Notes: generated from the letters alone by a model not told the origin. A DNA stretch of 64,000 nucleotides from JAKFWF01 sp963741505 (GCA_963741505.1 CAVUIJ010000003.1:62001-126000); one strand, 5' to 3'. Positions 1 to 9,024 are shown, counted from the stretch's first letter. Numbers and translations are program-made.

Positions 1-846
1 GGCGGTCGCGCTGTCGATGGCGGCGCCGAAGGCTGTGGCGGAGTAGCGGCCGGCACGCCAGCGATCGCAGGCCCGGATTTGGGTGCGGTGTCGCGCGGTC
101 CCGGTGCCGAGATTTCGCTGACCAGCCGGCGCAGGATCGCCACACGCAGGGCATCGGCATCCGATTGCGCGGCGCCGACGCATTCCGCCGCCAGCGTGGC
201 GATCAGCCGGGCATCAGTGCCGAAATCGCGCGGCTTGTGTGCCAGCTGGCCGGCGAGCAGGCGGCCGGCCTTCGCCGACAGGCCATCGCCAGCGTCCATG
301 GCGCCCTTGATCGAATTGCCGAAGGCGCGCTGCAGCGCCACTACGGCAAGGCCCGAGCGCAGGCGGGAAGTACTGGCCCGGCTGCGGGCGGGCAATCCAA
401 AGTGTCGCTGCAACACGGCTGCGCGGAGGCCGTCCGGCCTGGCCAACAGTTTGACCTTGGCGGCCGCCTCGCGCTCGAGGCCAAGCGCCACCGCTACCAG
501 TCGAATATCTCGAATCTCGGCCCACCCGTGCTTGCTGGCTTTGGTTGTCGAATGCATCCCGAAGGCATCGTGCACCGCGGTGAGGCCGGCAGCGGTCAAG
601 GTGATTCGATTGCGCGATTCAACGGCGAAACCGTCGGCTGCAAGAACTCGCGAGCTCGCGCTCGAGCACCGCACGGAACTCGGCAGGCGACAACCGATGC
701 GACGACAGCACACCGAGATCCTTCGCCAATTCGCCGCGTGTTGCGCCACCATCGACGCTAGCGCGCGCGGCGACGAGCATCCGCCAGGAGCGGCCCAGCG
801 AAGCTATGGCCGTCTGCCGATGCGCTTCGAGCGCAGCTGACGCCAT
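1..846 (-). CDS. Unrecognised protein, winged-helix-like N-terminus; frameshifted and cut by window edge
   Basis: Minus-strand gene starting at ATG 846 (MASAALEAHRQ...) and running off the left end of the window. The first frame stops after about 70 residues, but one base further on (an extra base near position 635) the same strand stays open to base 1, giving at least 280 residues. The N-terminal 100 residues (GELAKDLGV, RNRITLTAAGL) look like a winged-helix fold; the central part is Ala/Leu/Arg-rich and helical (LARPDGLRAAVLQRHFGL, LAVVALQRAFGNSIKGAMD), and the visible end is a Pro/Ala-rich linker. I do not recognise the family. Its divergent neighbour is a DUF1028 gene 250 bp away. The frameshift is likely a sequence error. 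Confidence 0.5.
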
Positions 847-1096
847 GGCGCATGCCCTTTCAGTTGCCCGTTGCTCGATGTCGGCTTGCGAGGGGCAAGA
901 TTGCGAATCACCTGCCGCGCGAGGGAATAGTGCGGCCTGCCGGGCTTCGCGCCAAGGGGGTGTGACACGGCGCCCACACCGCGCCGATCTTTCCGAGCCT
1001 TGCCGGCAGCGATTCTACTTGCCGCGGCAACTGCTTGCGCCGCATTCTGGCGATGACGAGCCGAATGGCTCGATCAATCAGTTGCAGGACCATCGT
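847..1096. other. Divergent intergenic region, no gene seen
   Basis: This 250-bp spacer separates the divergent unknown gene and the DUF1028 gene and presumably holds both promoters. An open frame reads through from 806 into the DUF1028 gene, but its translation here is low-complexity and resembles nothing, so I treat it as non-coding. No clear -35/-10 pair or palindrome stands out. Confidence 0.5.
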
Positions 1097-1810
1097 ATGA
1101 CCTGGTCGATCATCGCCCGCGACGACAAGACTGGACGGATCGGCATCGCCGTTGCAACCAGGTTCTTCGCCGTCGGTGCCCGCGTGCCGCACATCAAGAC
1201 CGGCGTCGGCGCGGTGGCGAGCCAGGCCTTCGTCAACCCGTTCTACGGTCCGCAGGGCCTGGCACTGCTGCAAGCCGGCGCGGCGCCGGAGGATGTCGTT
1301 CGTATGCTCACCAATGCCGACGATGGCCGCGATCACCGCCAACTGCATGTGATGGACCGCAATGGCCGGTTCGCTGCCTTCACCGGCGCCGCCTGCATCG
1401 ACTGGTGCGGCCACAAGATCCACGACGGCTTCTCGGTCGCCGGCAATATGCTGGCCGGGTCGCGAGTGATCGAGGATACAGCGCGAAGCTTCAAGAGATC
1501 GACCAAGACGCCGTTCGCCCGCCGCCTGATCGCGGCGATGCGGGCGGGCGAGGCCGCCGGCGGCGACAAACGTGGCAAGCAGTCGGCGGCGCTGCTCATC
1601 CACGACGACCAGGACTATTCGCTGCTCGACCTGCGTGTCGACGATCACAAGGATCCCCTGGCCGAGCTCGTCCGGCTCGAACGCATCGCGCGCGAACGCT
1701 GGCTGCACTTCCGCCGCCTGATGCCATCGAAGCAGAACCCGTCTGGCCTCACCGACCGCGCGACGCTTGAAGACGAGATCGCCAAGTCGATCGCCGAAGG
1801 CTACGAATGA
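1097..1810 (+). CDS. DUF1028 family protein (Ntn-hydrolase-like)
   Basis: The 237-residue protein begins MTWSIIARDDKTGRIGIAVA, the conserved start of the DUF1028 family, which is predicted to have an N-terminal-nucleophile hydrolase fold; no firm substrate is known. Family landmarks visible are GVGAVASQAFVNPFYG, the conserved GFSVAGNMLAG stretch and the C-terminal DYSLLDLRVDDHKDPLAELVRL motif. I chose ATG 1097 rather than the upstream extension because the family begins exactly here. It overlaps the next ABC ATPase gene by 4 bp (ATGA), so the two are translationally coupled. The context points to a peptidase or amidase-like role linked to peptide uptake, which is inference. Confidence 0.85.
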   Translation: MTWSIIARDDKTGRIGIAVATRFFAVGARVPHIKTGVGAVASQAFVNPFYGPQGLALLQAGAAPEDVVRMLTNADDGRDHRQLHVMDRNGRFAAFTGAACIDWCGHKIHDGFSVAGNMLAGSRVIEDTARSFKRSTKTPFARRLIAAMRAGEAAGGDKRGKQSAALLIHDDQDYSLLDLRVDDHKDPLAELVRLERIARERWLHFRRLMPSKQNPSGLTDRATLEDEIAKSIAEGYE

Positions 1811-2796
1811 CGCGAGAGCCGCTGTTCCGTGCTGAGGATCTGAAGATCACATTCGAGGGTGATCGCGGCCAGCTGACCCCGGCGGTGACCGGCGTCTCGT
1901 TCGAGATTGCCCGCGGCGAGACGGTCGGCATCGTCGGCGAGAGTGGCTGCGGCAAGAGCGTGACGGCGCTCGCCGTGCTCAGGCTGCTGCCGCGCCAGAC
2001 TGCACATGTCACGGGCAATATCGTGTTCGAGGGCCGCCCGCTGCAGGACTTCACCGAGCGGCAGATGCAGGAACTTCGCGGCAATCGCATCGCCATGATC
2101 TTCCAGGAGCCGATGACCTCGCTGAACCCGTCCTACACGGTCGGCGACCAGATCGGCGAGGCGCTCGAACGCCATCGCGGCATGTCGGCGCAACAGGCGC
2201 GGGAAGAGGCGATCCGGCTGCTGCAGCGGGTGCGCATCCCCTCGCCCGAAACCAGGGTCGACGCCTATCCGCACAAGCTGTCTGGTGGCATGCGGCAGCG
2301 AGTGATGATCGCCATGGCGCTCGCCTGCGAACCGGCGCTGCTGATCGCCGACGAGCCGACCACCGCCCTCGACGTCACCATCCAGGCGCAAGTGCTCGAT
2401 CTGCTCCGCGAGCTGAGCCAGGCGACGGGAACCGCGGTACTGCTGATCACGCACGACCTCGGTGTCGTCGCCGAGATGTGCGCCAGGGTTATCGTGATGT
2501 ACGCCGGCGAGATCGTCGAGCAGGCGCGCGTCGAGGACCTGTTTGCCCGCCCGCAGCATCCCTACACGGTCGGGCTGCTGGGCTCGATCCCGCGCACCAG
2601 CGATCACCGCTCGCGGCTGTCGTCGATCGGCGGCTCGGTGCCGGCGCTGTCGCAACCCATCGCCGGCTGTCGTTTCGCCGCCCGCTGCCCGTTCGCCGAC
2701 GACCGCTGCCGCGCCGAGGCACCACCTCTGATCGAGACCAGCAAAGGACACCAGTCGCGCTGCTGGAAGACGCCGCTGGAGGCGTTGGTGGCATGA
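1807..2796 (+). CDS. Oligopeptide/dipeptide ABC transporter ATP-binding protein (DppD/OppD type)
   Basis: The 329-residue cytoplasmic ATPase energises import of peptides or similar solutes. It shows Walker A GESGCGKS, Q-loop FQEPMTSLNP, signature LSGGMRQRV, Walker B LLIADEPTTALD and the switch His in LLITHDLGVV. The C-terminal oligopeptide_DPP domain carries the cysteine-containing iron-sulfur-like pattern (CRFAARCPFADDRC) typical of DppD/OppD. It overlaps DUF1028 upstream and its partner ATPase downstream by ATGA overlaps. In this superfamily DppD and DppF form a heterodimer. The exact substrate cannot be told from the sequence. Confidence 0.95.
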   Translation: MTREPLFRAEDLKITFEGDRGQLTPAVTGVSFEIARGETVGIVGESGCGKSVTALAVLRLLPRQTAHVTGNIVFEGRPLQDFTERQMQELRGNRIAMIFQEPMTSLNPSYTVGDQIGEALERHRGMSAQQAREEAIRLLQRVRIPSPETRVDAYPHKLSGGMRQRVMIAMALACEPALLIADEPTTALDVTIQAQVLDLLRELSQATGTAVLLITHDLGVVAEMCARVIVMYAGEIVEQARVEDLFARPQHPYTVGLLGSIPRTSDHRSRLSSIGGSVPALSQPIAGCRFAARCPFADDRCRAEAPPLIETSKGHQSRCWKTPLEALVA

Positions 2797-3854
2797 GCGA
2801 AGCCCTGCTCCAAGTCCGCGATCTGCAGAAGTACTTTGTCGGCTCGCGCTCGGTGCTGGGAACGGCGCGCAGCTTCGTCAAGGCCGTCGACGGCATCTCG
2901 TTCGACGTGGCGGCGGGTGAGACCTTTGCGCTCGTTGGCGAGTCGGGCTGCGGCAAGTCGACCGCCGGCCGCCTGGTATTGCGCCTGATCGAGCCGACCG
3001 CCGGCACGGTGCGGTTTGACGGGCAAGACCTCGACCAGCTCGGCGCCGGTGCGCTTCGCGCCTTTCGCGCCAAGGCGCAGCTGATCTTCCAGGACCCCTA
3101 TGCGTCGCTCAATCCGCGCATGACCGTCGGCGACACGCTGGCCGAGCCGCTGATGCTGCATACCGACCTGTCGCCGGCCGACCGGCGCCGCCGGGTCGCC
3201 GAACTGCTGCTTACGGTCGGCCTGCGGGCGGAGCACGCGCAGCGCTACCCGCACGAGTTTTCAGGCGGTCAGCGTCAGCGCATCGCCATTGCCCGGGCGC
3301 TGGCGCCCGATCCGAAATTGATCGTGTGCGACGAGCCGGTGTCGGCGCTGGACGTCTCGATCAGGGCGCAAGTGCTCAACCTGCTGCAGGACCTGCAGCA
3401 GAAGCTCGGCCTTGCCTACATCTTCATCAGCCATGATCTGGCGGTGGTCCGCCACATTGCCGACCGGATCGCGGTGATGTACCTCGGCCGTATCGTCGAG
3501 ACGGCTTCGGCGAAAGACCTGTTCGGCGAGCCGCGCCACCCCTATACCCAGGCACTGCTGTCGGCGATACCGGTGGCGCAACCACTGCTCGTGCGTGAGC
3601 GCCGGCTGCTGCCGGGCGATCCGCCGAGCCCGATCGACCCGCCGCCCGGCTGTCACCTGTCACCGCGCTGCCCGCACGTCCGCGATATCTGCCGCAGTCT
3701 GCGCCCGGCGCTCGAGCCGGATGCGCTTGGCCACGCCACTGCCTGTCACGTCTGGCGCGAGATCGCCGCCTCTGGCACGGTGCGGGTGGCGGCTGATGCC
3801 CCTTCACCGGCGCTCATGCGCCTGTTCACCCGTTTCGGAGCGCCGGCGGCATGA
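2793..3854 (+). CDS. Oligopeptide/dipeptide ABC transporter ATP-binding protein (DppF/OppF type)
   Basis: The 353-residue second ATPase starts at ATG 2793, overlapping dppD by 4 bp; a longer frame open from 2478 is only a shadow of dppD. It begins MSEALLQVRDLQKYF and has Walker A GESGCGKSTAG, signature FSGGQRQRIAIARAL, Walker B LIVCDEPVSALD and switch His ISHDLAVVRHI. The C-terminal domain contains the CHLSPRCPHVRDICR cysteine motif. The 20 or so residues after the last motif are poorly conserved. It pairs with the preceding ATPase. Confidence 0.95.
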   Translation: MSEALLQVRDLQKYFVGSRSVLGTARSFVKAVDGISFDVAAGETFALVGESGCGKSTAGRLVLRLIEPTAGTVRFDGQDLDQLGAGALRAFRAKAQLIFQDPYASLNPRMTVGDTLAEPLMLHTDLSPADRRRRVAELLLTVGLRAEHAQRYPHEFSGGQRQRIAIARALAPDPKLIVCDEPVSALDVSIRAQVLNLLQDLQQKLGLAYIFISHDLAVVRHIADRIAVMYLGRIVETASAKDLFGEPRHPYTQALLSAIPVAQPLLVRERRLLPGDPPSPIDPPPGCHLSPRCPHVRDICRSLRPALEPDALGHATACHVWREIAASGTVRVAADAPSPALMRLFTRFGAPAA

Positions 3855-3894
3855 AGCGTTTCGCCGGCGCGATAGTTCCTGAGGAGAGACCGAC

Positions 3895-5418
3895 ATGAGA
3901 CGTGCGTTGCTTGTCCTGACCGCTCTTGCTGCCGTGGCGCTGCAGCCGCTCACTCCTGCCGCAGCGCAGACGACCCTGCGCATCGGCCTTGCTGAAGATC
4001 CCGACATCCTCGATCCGACACTGGGGCGTACGTATGTCGGCCGAATTGTCTTTGCTTCGATCTGCGACAAGCTTTTCGACATCGACGACAAGGTCAATCT
4101 GATCCCGCAGCTGGCGCTGTCGCACGAGACCTCCGCCGACGGCAAGACGGTGACGATCAAGTTGCGTCCGGGCGTGAAATTCCACGACGGCGAGGCAATG
4201 GATGCGGAAGCCGTCAAGTTCTCGCTCGAACGCCACATCAACTTCCCGAGCTCGTTCCGCAAACCGGAACTGGCCGCGATCGACAAGGTTGAAGTTGCCG
4301 ATCCGCTGACCGTGCGGCTCCTGCTGAAGAATCCGTTCTCGCCGCTGATCGCGCAGCTGTCTGATCGCGCCGGCATGATCGTTTCACCCAAGGCTGCCAC
4401 CGCCGCCGGCGACAAGTTCGGACTCGGCCCGGTTTGCGCCGGCCCCTACAAGTTCGTCGAGCGGGTGCAGCAGGACCGCATCGTGGTCGAGAAATTCGCC
4501 GACTACTGGAATGCCAAGGAGGTATCCGTCGACAGGATCATCTACCGCCCGATCGTCGACAGCACCGTGCGCCTCGCCAACCTCAAGTCGGGCTCGCTCG
4601 ATCTCATCGAGCGGGCGCTGGCGACCGACCTCAAGGACATCAAGGCCGACAGCCGCCTCAAGCTCGCGCTGCAGATCGAGATCGGCTACCAGGGCCTGAC
4701 CCTAAATCTCGCCAACGGCCCTGCCGGCAAGGACGGTCCCTTCGGTCGGAGCCCGAAGGTGCGGCAGGCACTGGAAGCAGCGATCGATCGTGAGGCGCTG
4801 AACCAGGTCGTGTTCAATGGCGAGGCGCTGCCCGGCAACCAGTGGATCAGCCCGCGCAACCCCTATTACCAGGAGAAATTCCCGGTCCTCAAACGCGACG
4901 TGGCCAAGGCCAAGAAGTTGCTTGAGGAAGTCGGCCTCAAGGCGCCGGTGGTGGTCGACTTCATGGTGCCGAACAACCCCGAGTCGCGGCAGGCCGCCGA
5001 GGTGATCCAGTCGATGGCGGCCGAGGCCGGCTTCGACATGAAGATCCGCGTCACCGAGTTCGCGACCTCGCTGAAGGAGGCCGAGGAAGGCCGGTTCCAG
5101 GTCTTCTTCATCGGCTGGTCGGGCCGTGTCGATCCGGACGGCAACATCTACGTCTTCATGAAGACCAAGGCGCCGCAGAACAACGGCCTGTACTCCGACG
5201 CGGAAGTGGATCAATGGCTCGACGACCAGCGCAAGGTGTCGAGCCTGGCCGAGCGCAAGGCGATCTTCGAGAAGATCACCGCCAGGGAACTTGATGCCGG
5301 CTCGATCATCTACCTCTATCATCGGCCGGTGATCATCGTGCATTCGATAAAGCTCGAAGGCTACAAGCAGCTGCCGGATGGTCTCGTGCGTGTGGTCGGA
5401 TTGAAGCTGAAGCCGTGA
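3895..5418 (+). CDS. ABC transporter periplasmic substrate-binding protein, family 5 (peptide/opine/nickel)
   Basis: The 507-residue secreted binding protein has a clear Sec signal peptide (MRRALLVLTALAAVALQ, cleavage after PAAAQ). The mature part has the SBP_bac_5 hallmarks: LRIGLAEDPDILDPTLGRTY at the start, then LRPGVKFHDGEAMDAEAVKFSLERH, a VRQALEAAIDREAL segment and the lobe-II region. The start is supported by the purine-rich GAGGAGAG 7-14 bp upstream of ATG 3895. It captures the solute in the periplasm for the two permeases encoded downstream. The next gene begins on its stop codon. Confidence 0.93.
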   Translation: MRRALLVLTALAAVALQPLTPAAAQTTLRIGLAEDPDILDPTLGRTYVGRIVFASICDKLFDIDDKVNLIPQLALSHETSADGKTVTIKLRPGVKFHDGEAMDAEAVKFSLERHINFPSSFRKPELAAIDKVEVADPLTVRLLLKNPFSPLIAQLSDRAGMIVSPKAATAAGDKFGLGPVCAGPYKFVERVQQDRIVVEKFADYWNAKEVSVDRIIYRPIVDSTVRLANLKSGSLDLIERALATDLKDIKADSRLKLALQIEIGYQGLTLNLANGPAGKDGPFGRSPKVRQALEAAIDREALNQVVFNGEALPGNQWISPRNPYYQEKFPVLKRDVAKAKKLLEEVGLKAPVVVDFMVPNNPESRQAAEVIQSMAAEAGFDMKIRVTEFATSLKEAEEGRFQVFFIGWSGRVDPDGNIYVFMKTKAPQNNGLYSDAEVDQWLDDQRKVSSLAERKAIFEKITARELDAGSIIYLYHRPVIIVHSIKLEGYKQLPDGLVRVVGLKLKP

Positions 5419-6269
5419 TGAGCCCCACGATCGATATCGAGCGGGTATCGCAGATCCTGCGTGAAGTCGGCGACACCGAAGTCATGAGCCGCTGGCGGCA
5501 GCTGGCTGCCGGCGACATCGAGATGAAGGCGGGCTCAGGCGGACTGGTTACGGTTGCCGACCACGCCGCGGAGGCAGCCCTCGAACGGCGGCTCGGCGAG
5601 CTGCTGCCGGGGGCGCTCGTCGTCGGCGAGGAAGGCGTTGCCGCCGATCCCGGCCGCCTCGAGCTCTTTCGCCGGCACGAGCCGGTGTGGGTGATCGATC
5701 CGATCGACGGCACCCGCGCCTTCGCCAAGGGGCGGGAAGAATTCGACATGATGGTAGCGCTCGTTGTCGACGCGGTGCCGGTGGCGGGTTGGATCTTCAA
5801 TCCGGTGTCGGGCGAGATCTATGCCGGCGAACGCGGCAGCGGGGTCAGGCTGCAACGAGCGGACGGCTCGAGCATCAGGCCGGCACGGGTTGAGAAATCG
5901 GCGCTCGGCGAGACCATCGGCATCCTGCGCCAGGACTGGCCGCGCATCGACCCGCGCAGGAAGATGGCCGCCAAGGCGCAGCACTTCGCAAGCTTCGTTG
6001 CGCCGACTTCGGCTGGGCGCAACTACGTCCGATTGCTGCGCGGCGAGGCCGATTTCCTGATCAATTTCTCGGTCCACCCCTGGGATCACCTGCCGGGCCT
6101 GCTGCTGGTCTCCGAGATGGGCTTCCACCACGGCCGTGCCGACAACACGCCGTACCGTCCCTGGGAGAAAGGCGCGGCCCTGCTCAGCGCGCCGTCGCGC
6201 GATCTGTGGATCGAGATTCGCGATGTGCTGCTCAGCCCCTTGTTGCCGCAAGAAGCAGCAGTGCCATGA
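5418..6269 (+). CDS. Inositol monophosphatase family protein
   Basis: The roughly 283-residue Mg-dependent phosphatase belongs to the IMPase/CysQ/FBPase superfamily. Metal-binding motifs visible are GEEGVA (the two-Glu motif), WVIDPIDGTRAFAKG (the DPIDGT motif) and HPWDHLPG (the WD motif). Start choice is ATG 5418, which shares one base with the TGA of the binding-protein gene; GTG 5415 is an alternative. It sits inside the transporter operon and overlaps the first permease gene by 4 bp, which is unusual for this family. One reading is that the imported solute, or a derivative, carries a phosphate ester; the enzyme could equally resemble HisN or CysQ. The substrate is not determinable here. 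Confidence 0.88.
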   Translation: MSPTIDIERVSQILREVGDTEVMSRWRQLAAGDIEMKAGSGGLVTVADHAAEAALERRLGELLPGALVVGEEGVAADPGRLELFRRHEPVWVIDPIDGTRAFAKGREEFDMMVALVVDAVPVAGWIFNPVSGEIYAGERGSGVRLQRADGSSIRPARVEKSALGETIGILRQDWPRIDPRRKMAAKAQHFASFVAPTSAGRNYVRLLRGEADFLINFSVHPWDHLPGLLLVSEMGFHHGRADNTPYRPWEKGAALLSAPSRDLWIEIRDVLLSPLLPQEAAVP

Positions 6270-7207
6270 TGATGTTCCTGGCGAAACGCCTGCTGCAGCT
6301 GATTCCGACACTGTTCTTCGTGTCGCTCATCATTTTCGGCCTGCAGCAGTTGCTGCCTGGTGACCCGGCGCTGGCCATGGCCGGCGAGGAGCGCGACCCG
6401 GCGGTGCTCGAGCAGATCCGCCGGCAATATCATCTCGATCGGCCGCTATATGAGCAATACGTCTATTGGATCGGCGGGGTGCTCCAGGGCAACCTTGGCG
6501 AATCGATGCGGCTCAAGGAGCCGGTGCTGCGGCTGATCGCGCAGAAGTTCCCGGTGACGCTGCAGCTCGCTCTCATGGCGATCGTCATTTCGCTCGGCGT
6601 CGGCGTGACCGCGGGCGTGATCTCGGCGGTGCGCAAGAACACCAAGCTCGACTACTTCGTCAACGTACTGGCGCTGACCGGCATCTCGACCCCGAACTTC
6701 TGGCTCGGCATCATGCTGATCTTCTTCTTTTCGGTGTACCTCGGCTGGTTGCCGGCGTCGGGCTACGTCAGCCCATTCGAGGATTTCTGGCAATCGATGC
6801 GCACCACCATTCTGCCCGCGTTCGTGCTCGGCAACTCGTTCGCGGCGGTGTTGATGCGGCACACCCGCAGCGCCATGCTGCAAGCGATGACGTCGGACTA
6901 CGTGCGCACCGCCCGTGCGAAGGGCCTCACCGAACGCGTCGTCGTCCTCAAGCACGCGATGCGCAATGCGTTGACGCCGGTGATCACGCTCGGCGCGCTC
7001 GAACTCGGCACGCTGCTGTCCGGTGCCGTTCTGACCGAGCAGGTGTTCTCGATCCCGGGCTTCGGCAAGCTGATCGTCGACAGCGTGTTCAATCGCGATT
7101 ACGCGGTGGTGCAGGGCGTGACACTGGTGACAGCGACGACCTACATCATGCTGAACCTCGCCGCCGACGTCGCCTACATCCTGGTCAACCCGAGGCTGAG
7201 GGAGTGA
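6266..7207 (+). CDS. Peptide ABC transporter permease (DppB type)
   Basis: The 313-residue inner-membrane permease starts at the first of three tandem ATGs (6266), overlapping the phosphatase stop. The N-terminal helix (FLAKRLLQLIPTLFFVSLIIFGL) and LPGDPA motif are typical of DppB/OppB, followed by about five more membrane segments. The EAA-loop that contacts the ATPases is DYVRTARAKGLTERVVVLKHA, and the end reads ILVNPRLRE, another family landmark. It forms the channel with the next gene product. Confidence 0.95.
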   Translation: MMMFLAKRLLQLIPTLFFVSLIIFGLQQLLPGDPALAMAGEERDPAVLEQIRRQYHLDRPLYEQYVYWIGGVLQGNLGESMRLKEPVLRLIAQKFPVTLQLALMAIVISLGVGVTAGVISAVRKNTKLDYFVNVLALTGISTPNFWLGIMLIFFFSVYLGWLPASGYVSPFEDFWQSMRTTILPAFVLGNSFAAVLMRHTRSAMLQAMTSDYVRTARAKGLTERVVVLKHAMRNALTPVITLGALELGTLLSGAVLTEQVFSIPGFGKLIVDSVFNRDYAVVQGVTLVTATTYIMLNLAADVAYILVNPRLRE

Positions 7208-8094
7208 TGGCAGCCGTCGCTGACATTCCATTGAGCGCGACCCAGGCGCCCGCCGACGAGAGCCCGGCACGGCGGGCCTGGCGCCGGCTCGTCCGTCGCA
7301 AGAGCGCGGTGTTGGGCCTCGTCATCGTCGTGGCACTGATCCTGATCGCGATCCTTGCACCGTTGGTCGCGCCGTTCGACCCGACGCAACAGGCCTACGC
7401 CTTCGTCCGCAAGCCGCCGTCCTGGCGCAACTGGCTCGGCACCGACGAATCCGGCCGTGATGTGCTCAGCCGGGTCATCTTCGGTGCCCGCGCATCGCTG
7501 ATGGCGGGCGTGGTCTCGGTCGGCATCGCACTTGGGCTCGGCGTGCCGGTCGGCATTCTTGCCGGTTATCGCGGCGGCTGGACCGACGCCCTGATCAGCC
7601 GCATCACCGACGCGCTGCTGGCCTGCCCGTTCCTGATCCTGGCGATTGCGCTCGCAGCCTTCCTCGGGCCGTCGCTGACCAATGCCATGATCGCGATCGG
7701 CGTGACCGCGACGCCGATCTTCATCCGCTTGACCCGTGGGCAAGTGCTCTCGGTCAAGACCGAGGACTATGTCGAGGCCGCGCGCGCCGTCGGCAACAGC
7801 GGCTGGCGGATCGCCTTCCGCCATATCCTGCCCAACATCATGCCGGCGCTGCTGGTGCAGGCGACGCTGACCATCGCCGCCGCCATCATTGCCGAGGCCT
7901 CGCTGAGTTTCCTGGGGCTCGGCCAGCAGCCGCCGGCGCCATCATGGGGCTCGATGCTGAATACGGCGCAGCGGTTCCTGACCAATGCGCCGTGGATGGC
8001 GATCTGGCCGGGCCTGGCGATCTTCCTCGCGGTGCTGTCGTTCAACCTGCTCGGCGATGGCCTGCGCGACGCCCTCGACCCCAAGGAACGATAG
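7207..8094 (+). CDS. Peptide ABC transporter permease (DppC type)
   Basis: The 295-residue second permease starts at ATG 7207, sharing the A of the previous stop codon. It has the DppC N-terminal cytoplasmic extension, one membrane helix (VLGLVIVVALILIAILAPLVA), the FDPTQQ and LGTDESGRDVLSRVI motifs diagnostic of DppC/OppC, then five further segments. Its EAA-loop reads DYVEAARAVGNSGWRIAFRH, and the C-terminus is FNLLGDGLRDALDP. This is the last gene of the operon: a run of six T residues and a palindromic repeat follow immediately. Confidence 0.95.
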   Translation: MAAVADIPLSATQAPADESPARRAWRRLVRRKSAVLGLVIVVALILIAILAPLVAPFDPTQQAYAFVRKPPSWRNWLGTDESGRDVLSRVIFGARASLMAGVVSVGIALGLGVPVGILAGYRGGWTDALISRITDALLACPFLILAIALAAFLGPSLTNAMIAIGVTATPIFIRLTRGQVLSVKTEDYVEAARAVGNSGWRIAFRHILPNIMPALLVQATLTIAAAIIAEASLSFLGLGQQPPAPSWGSMLNTAQRFLTNAPWMAIWPGLAIFLAVLSFNLLGDGLRDALDPKER

Positions 8095-8159
8095 TTTTTT
8101 GGTGCCTGGCTTCAGCCTGGCACCACTGCTCGACCGGTGCCAGGCTGAAGCCAGGCACC
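8095..8159. repeat. Intergenic palindromic repeat, family 1 copy A
   Basis: Two 24-bp arms (8101-8124 and 8136-8159, beginning GGTGCCTGGCTTCAGCC and its exact reverse complement) flank an 11-bp spacer, preceded by TTTTTT at 8095-8100. Each arm is itself an imperfect palindrome. A second copy with the same arms lies at 22400-22462. Placed right after the dppC stop, it may double as a terminator or mRNA stabiliser, which is inferred. Confidence 0.85.
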
Positions 8160-8246
8160 GTTGCCGTGAATTGGCATTTGACGATTGCGCGCTATGTGCG
8201 CAACCTTGCCGTGCAACGAATCCTGATGGCGCCGATCCACATGCAT

Positions 8247-9017
8247 ATGAGCAAACTCTTCGACCTGCGCGGCAAGGTGGCGGTGGTCACCGGCGGCGGC
8301 CGCGGCATCGGCCAGGCGATCGCGCTTGGACTGGCCGCTCATGGTGCGACAGTGATCATCGGCGGGCGCACCAAGGCGACGCTCGACGAGACGGTGCACA
8401 AGCTGCATGCGGCGGCGCCCAAGACGGAGCCGTTCGGCATCACCATGGATGTCGAGCTCGAGGCCGACGTCATCCGCGCCCGCGACGAGGTGCTGAACGC
8501 GGCCGGCCGCATCGACATCCTGGTCAACAACGCCGGCATCGATCCGCACTACGCGCCGCTGGAAAAGACGAGGCCGGAGGAATGGGACCGCATCGTCGCG
8601 GTGAACCTCACCGGTGTGTTCCGCTGCTGCCGTGTGCTCGGCGCCACCATGATCGACAACAAGGGCGGTTCGATCATCAACATCAGCTCGGTCGCCGGCC
8701 ACGTCGCGCTGAAGCGGCAGGTGCCCTATTGCGCGACCAAGGGCGGCGTCGAGCAGATCACCAAGGCGCTCGCGCTCGACTGGGCCGAGCATGGTGTTCG
8801 CGTCAACGCCATCGCCTACGGTTTCATCGATACCGACCTCACCAACTCCGTCCTCAACCATCCCCACATCGGACCGAAGCTGCTGGCGCGCACGCCGATG
8901 GGCCGATTCGGCACGCTGGAAGACGTACCCGGCGCAGCGATTTTTCTCGCCTCGTCGGCGGCGAGCTACGTCACCGGCCACAGCCTCGCCGTCGATGGCG
9001 GCTGGCTCGCGGGCTGA
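8247..9017 (+). CDS. Short-chain dehydrogenase/reductase (SDR)
   Basis: The roughly 256-residue NAD(P)-dependent oxidoreductase has the cofactor motif TGGGRGIG near the N-terminus, NNAG about residue 90, the catalytic Ser in INISSVAG and the YxxxK pair in PYCATKGG, and the C-terminal VDGGWLAG found in FabG-like classical SDRs. ATG 8247 (MSKLFDLRGKVAVVTGGG) fits the family best; in-frame ATGs at 8226 and 8241 are alternatives, and none has a strong ribosome-binding site. It is followed after 7 bp by a phosphotransferase gene. The two often sit with acyl-CoA dehydrogenases in other genomes. The substrate is unknown. Confidence 0.92.
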   Translation: MSKLFDLRGKVAVVTGGGRGIGQAIALGLAAHGATVIIGGRTKATLDETVHKLHAAAPKTEPFGITMDVELEADVIRARDEVLNAAGRIDILVNNAGIDPHYAPLEKTRPEEWDRIVAVNLTGVFRCCRVLGATMIDNKGGSIINISSVAGHVALKRQVPYCATKGGVEQITKALALDWAEHGVRVNAIAYGFIDTDLTNSVLNHPHIGPKLLARTPMGRFGTLEDVPGAAIFLASSAASYVTGHSLAVDGGWLAG

Positions 9018-9024
9018 GGCGGCG

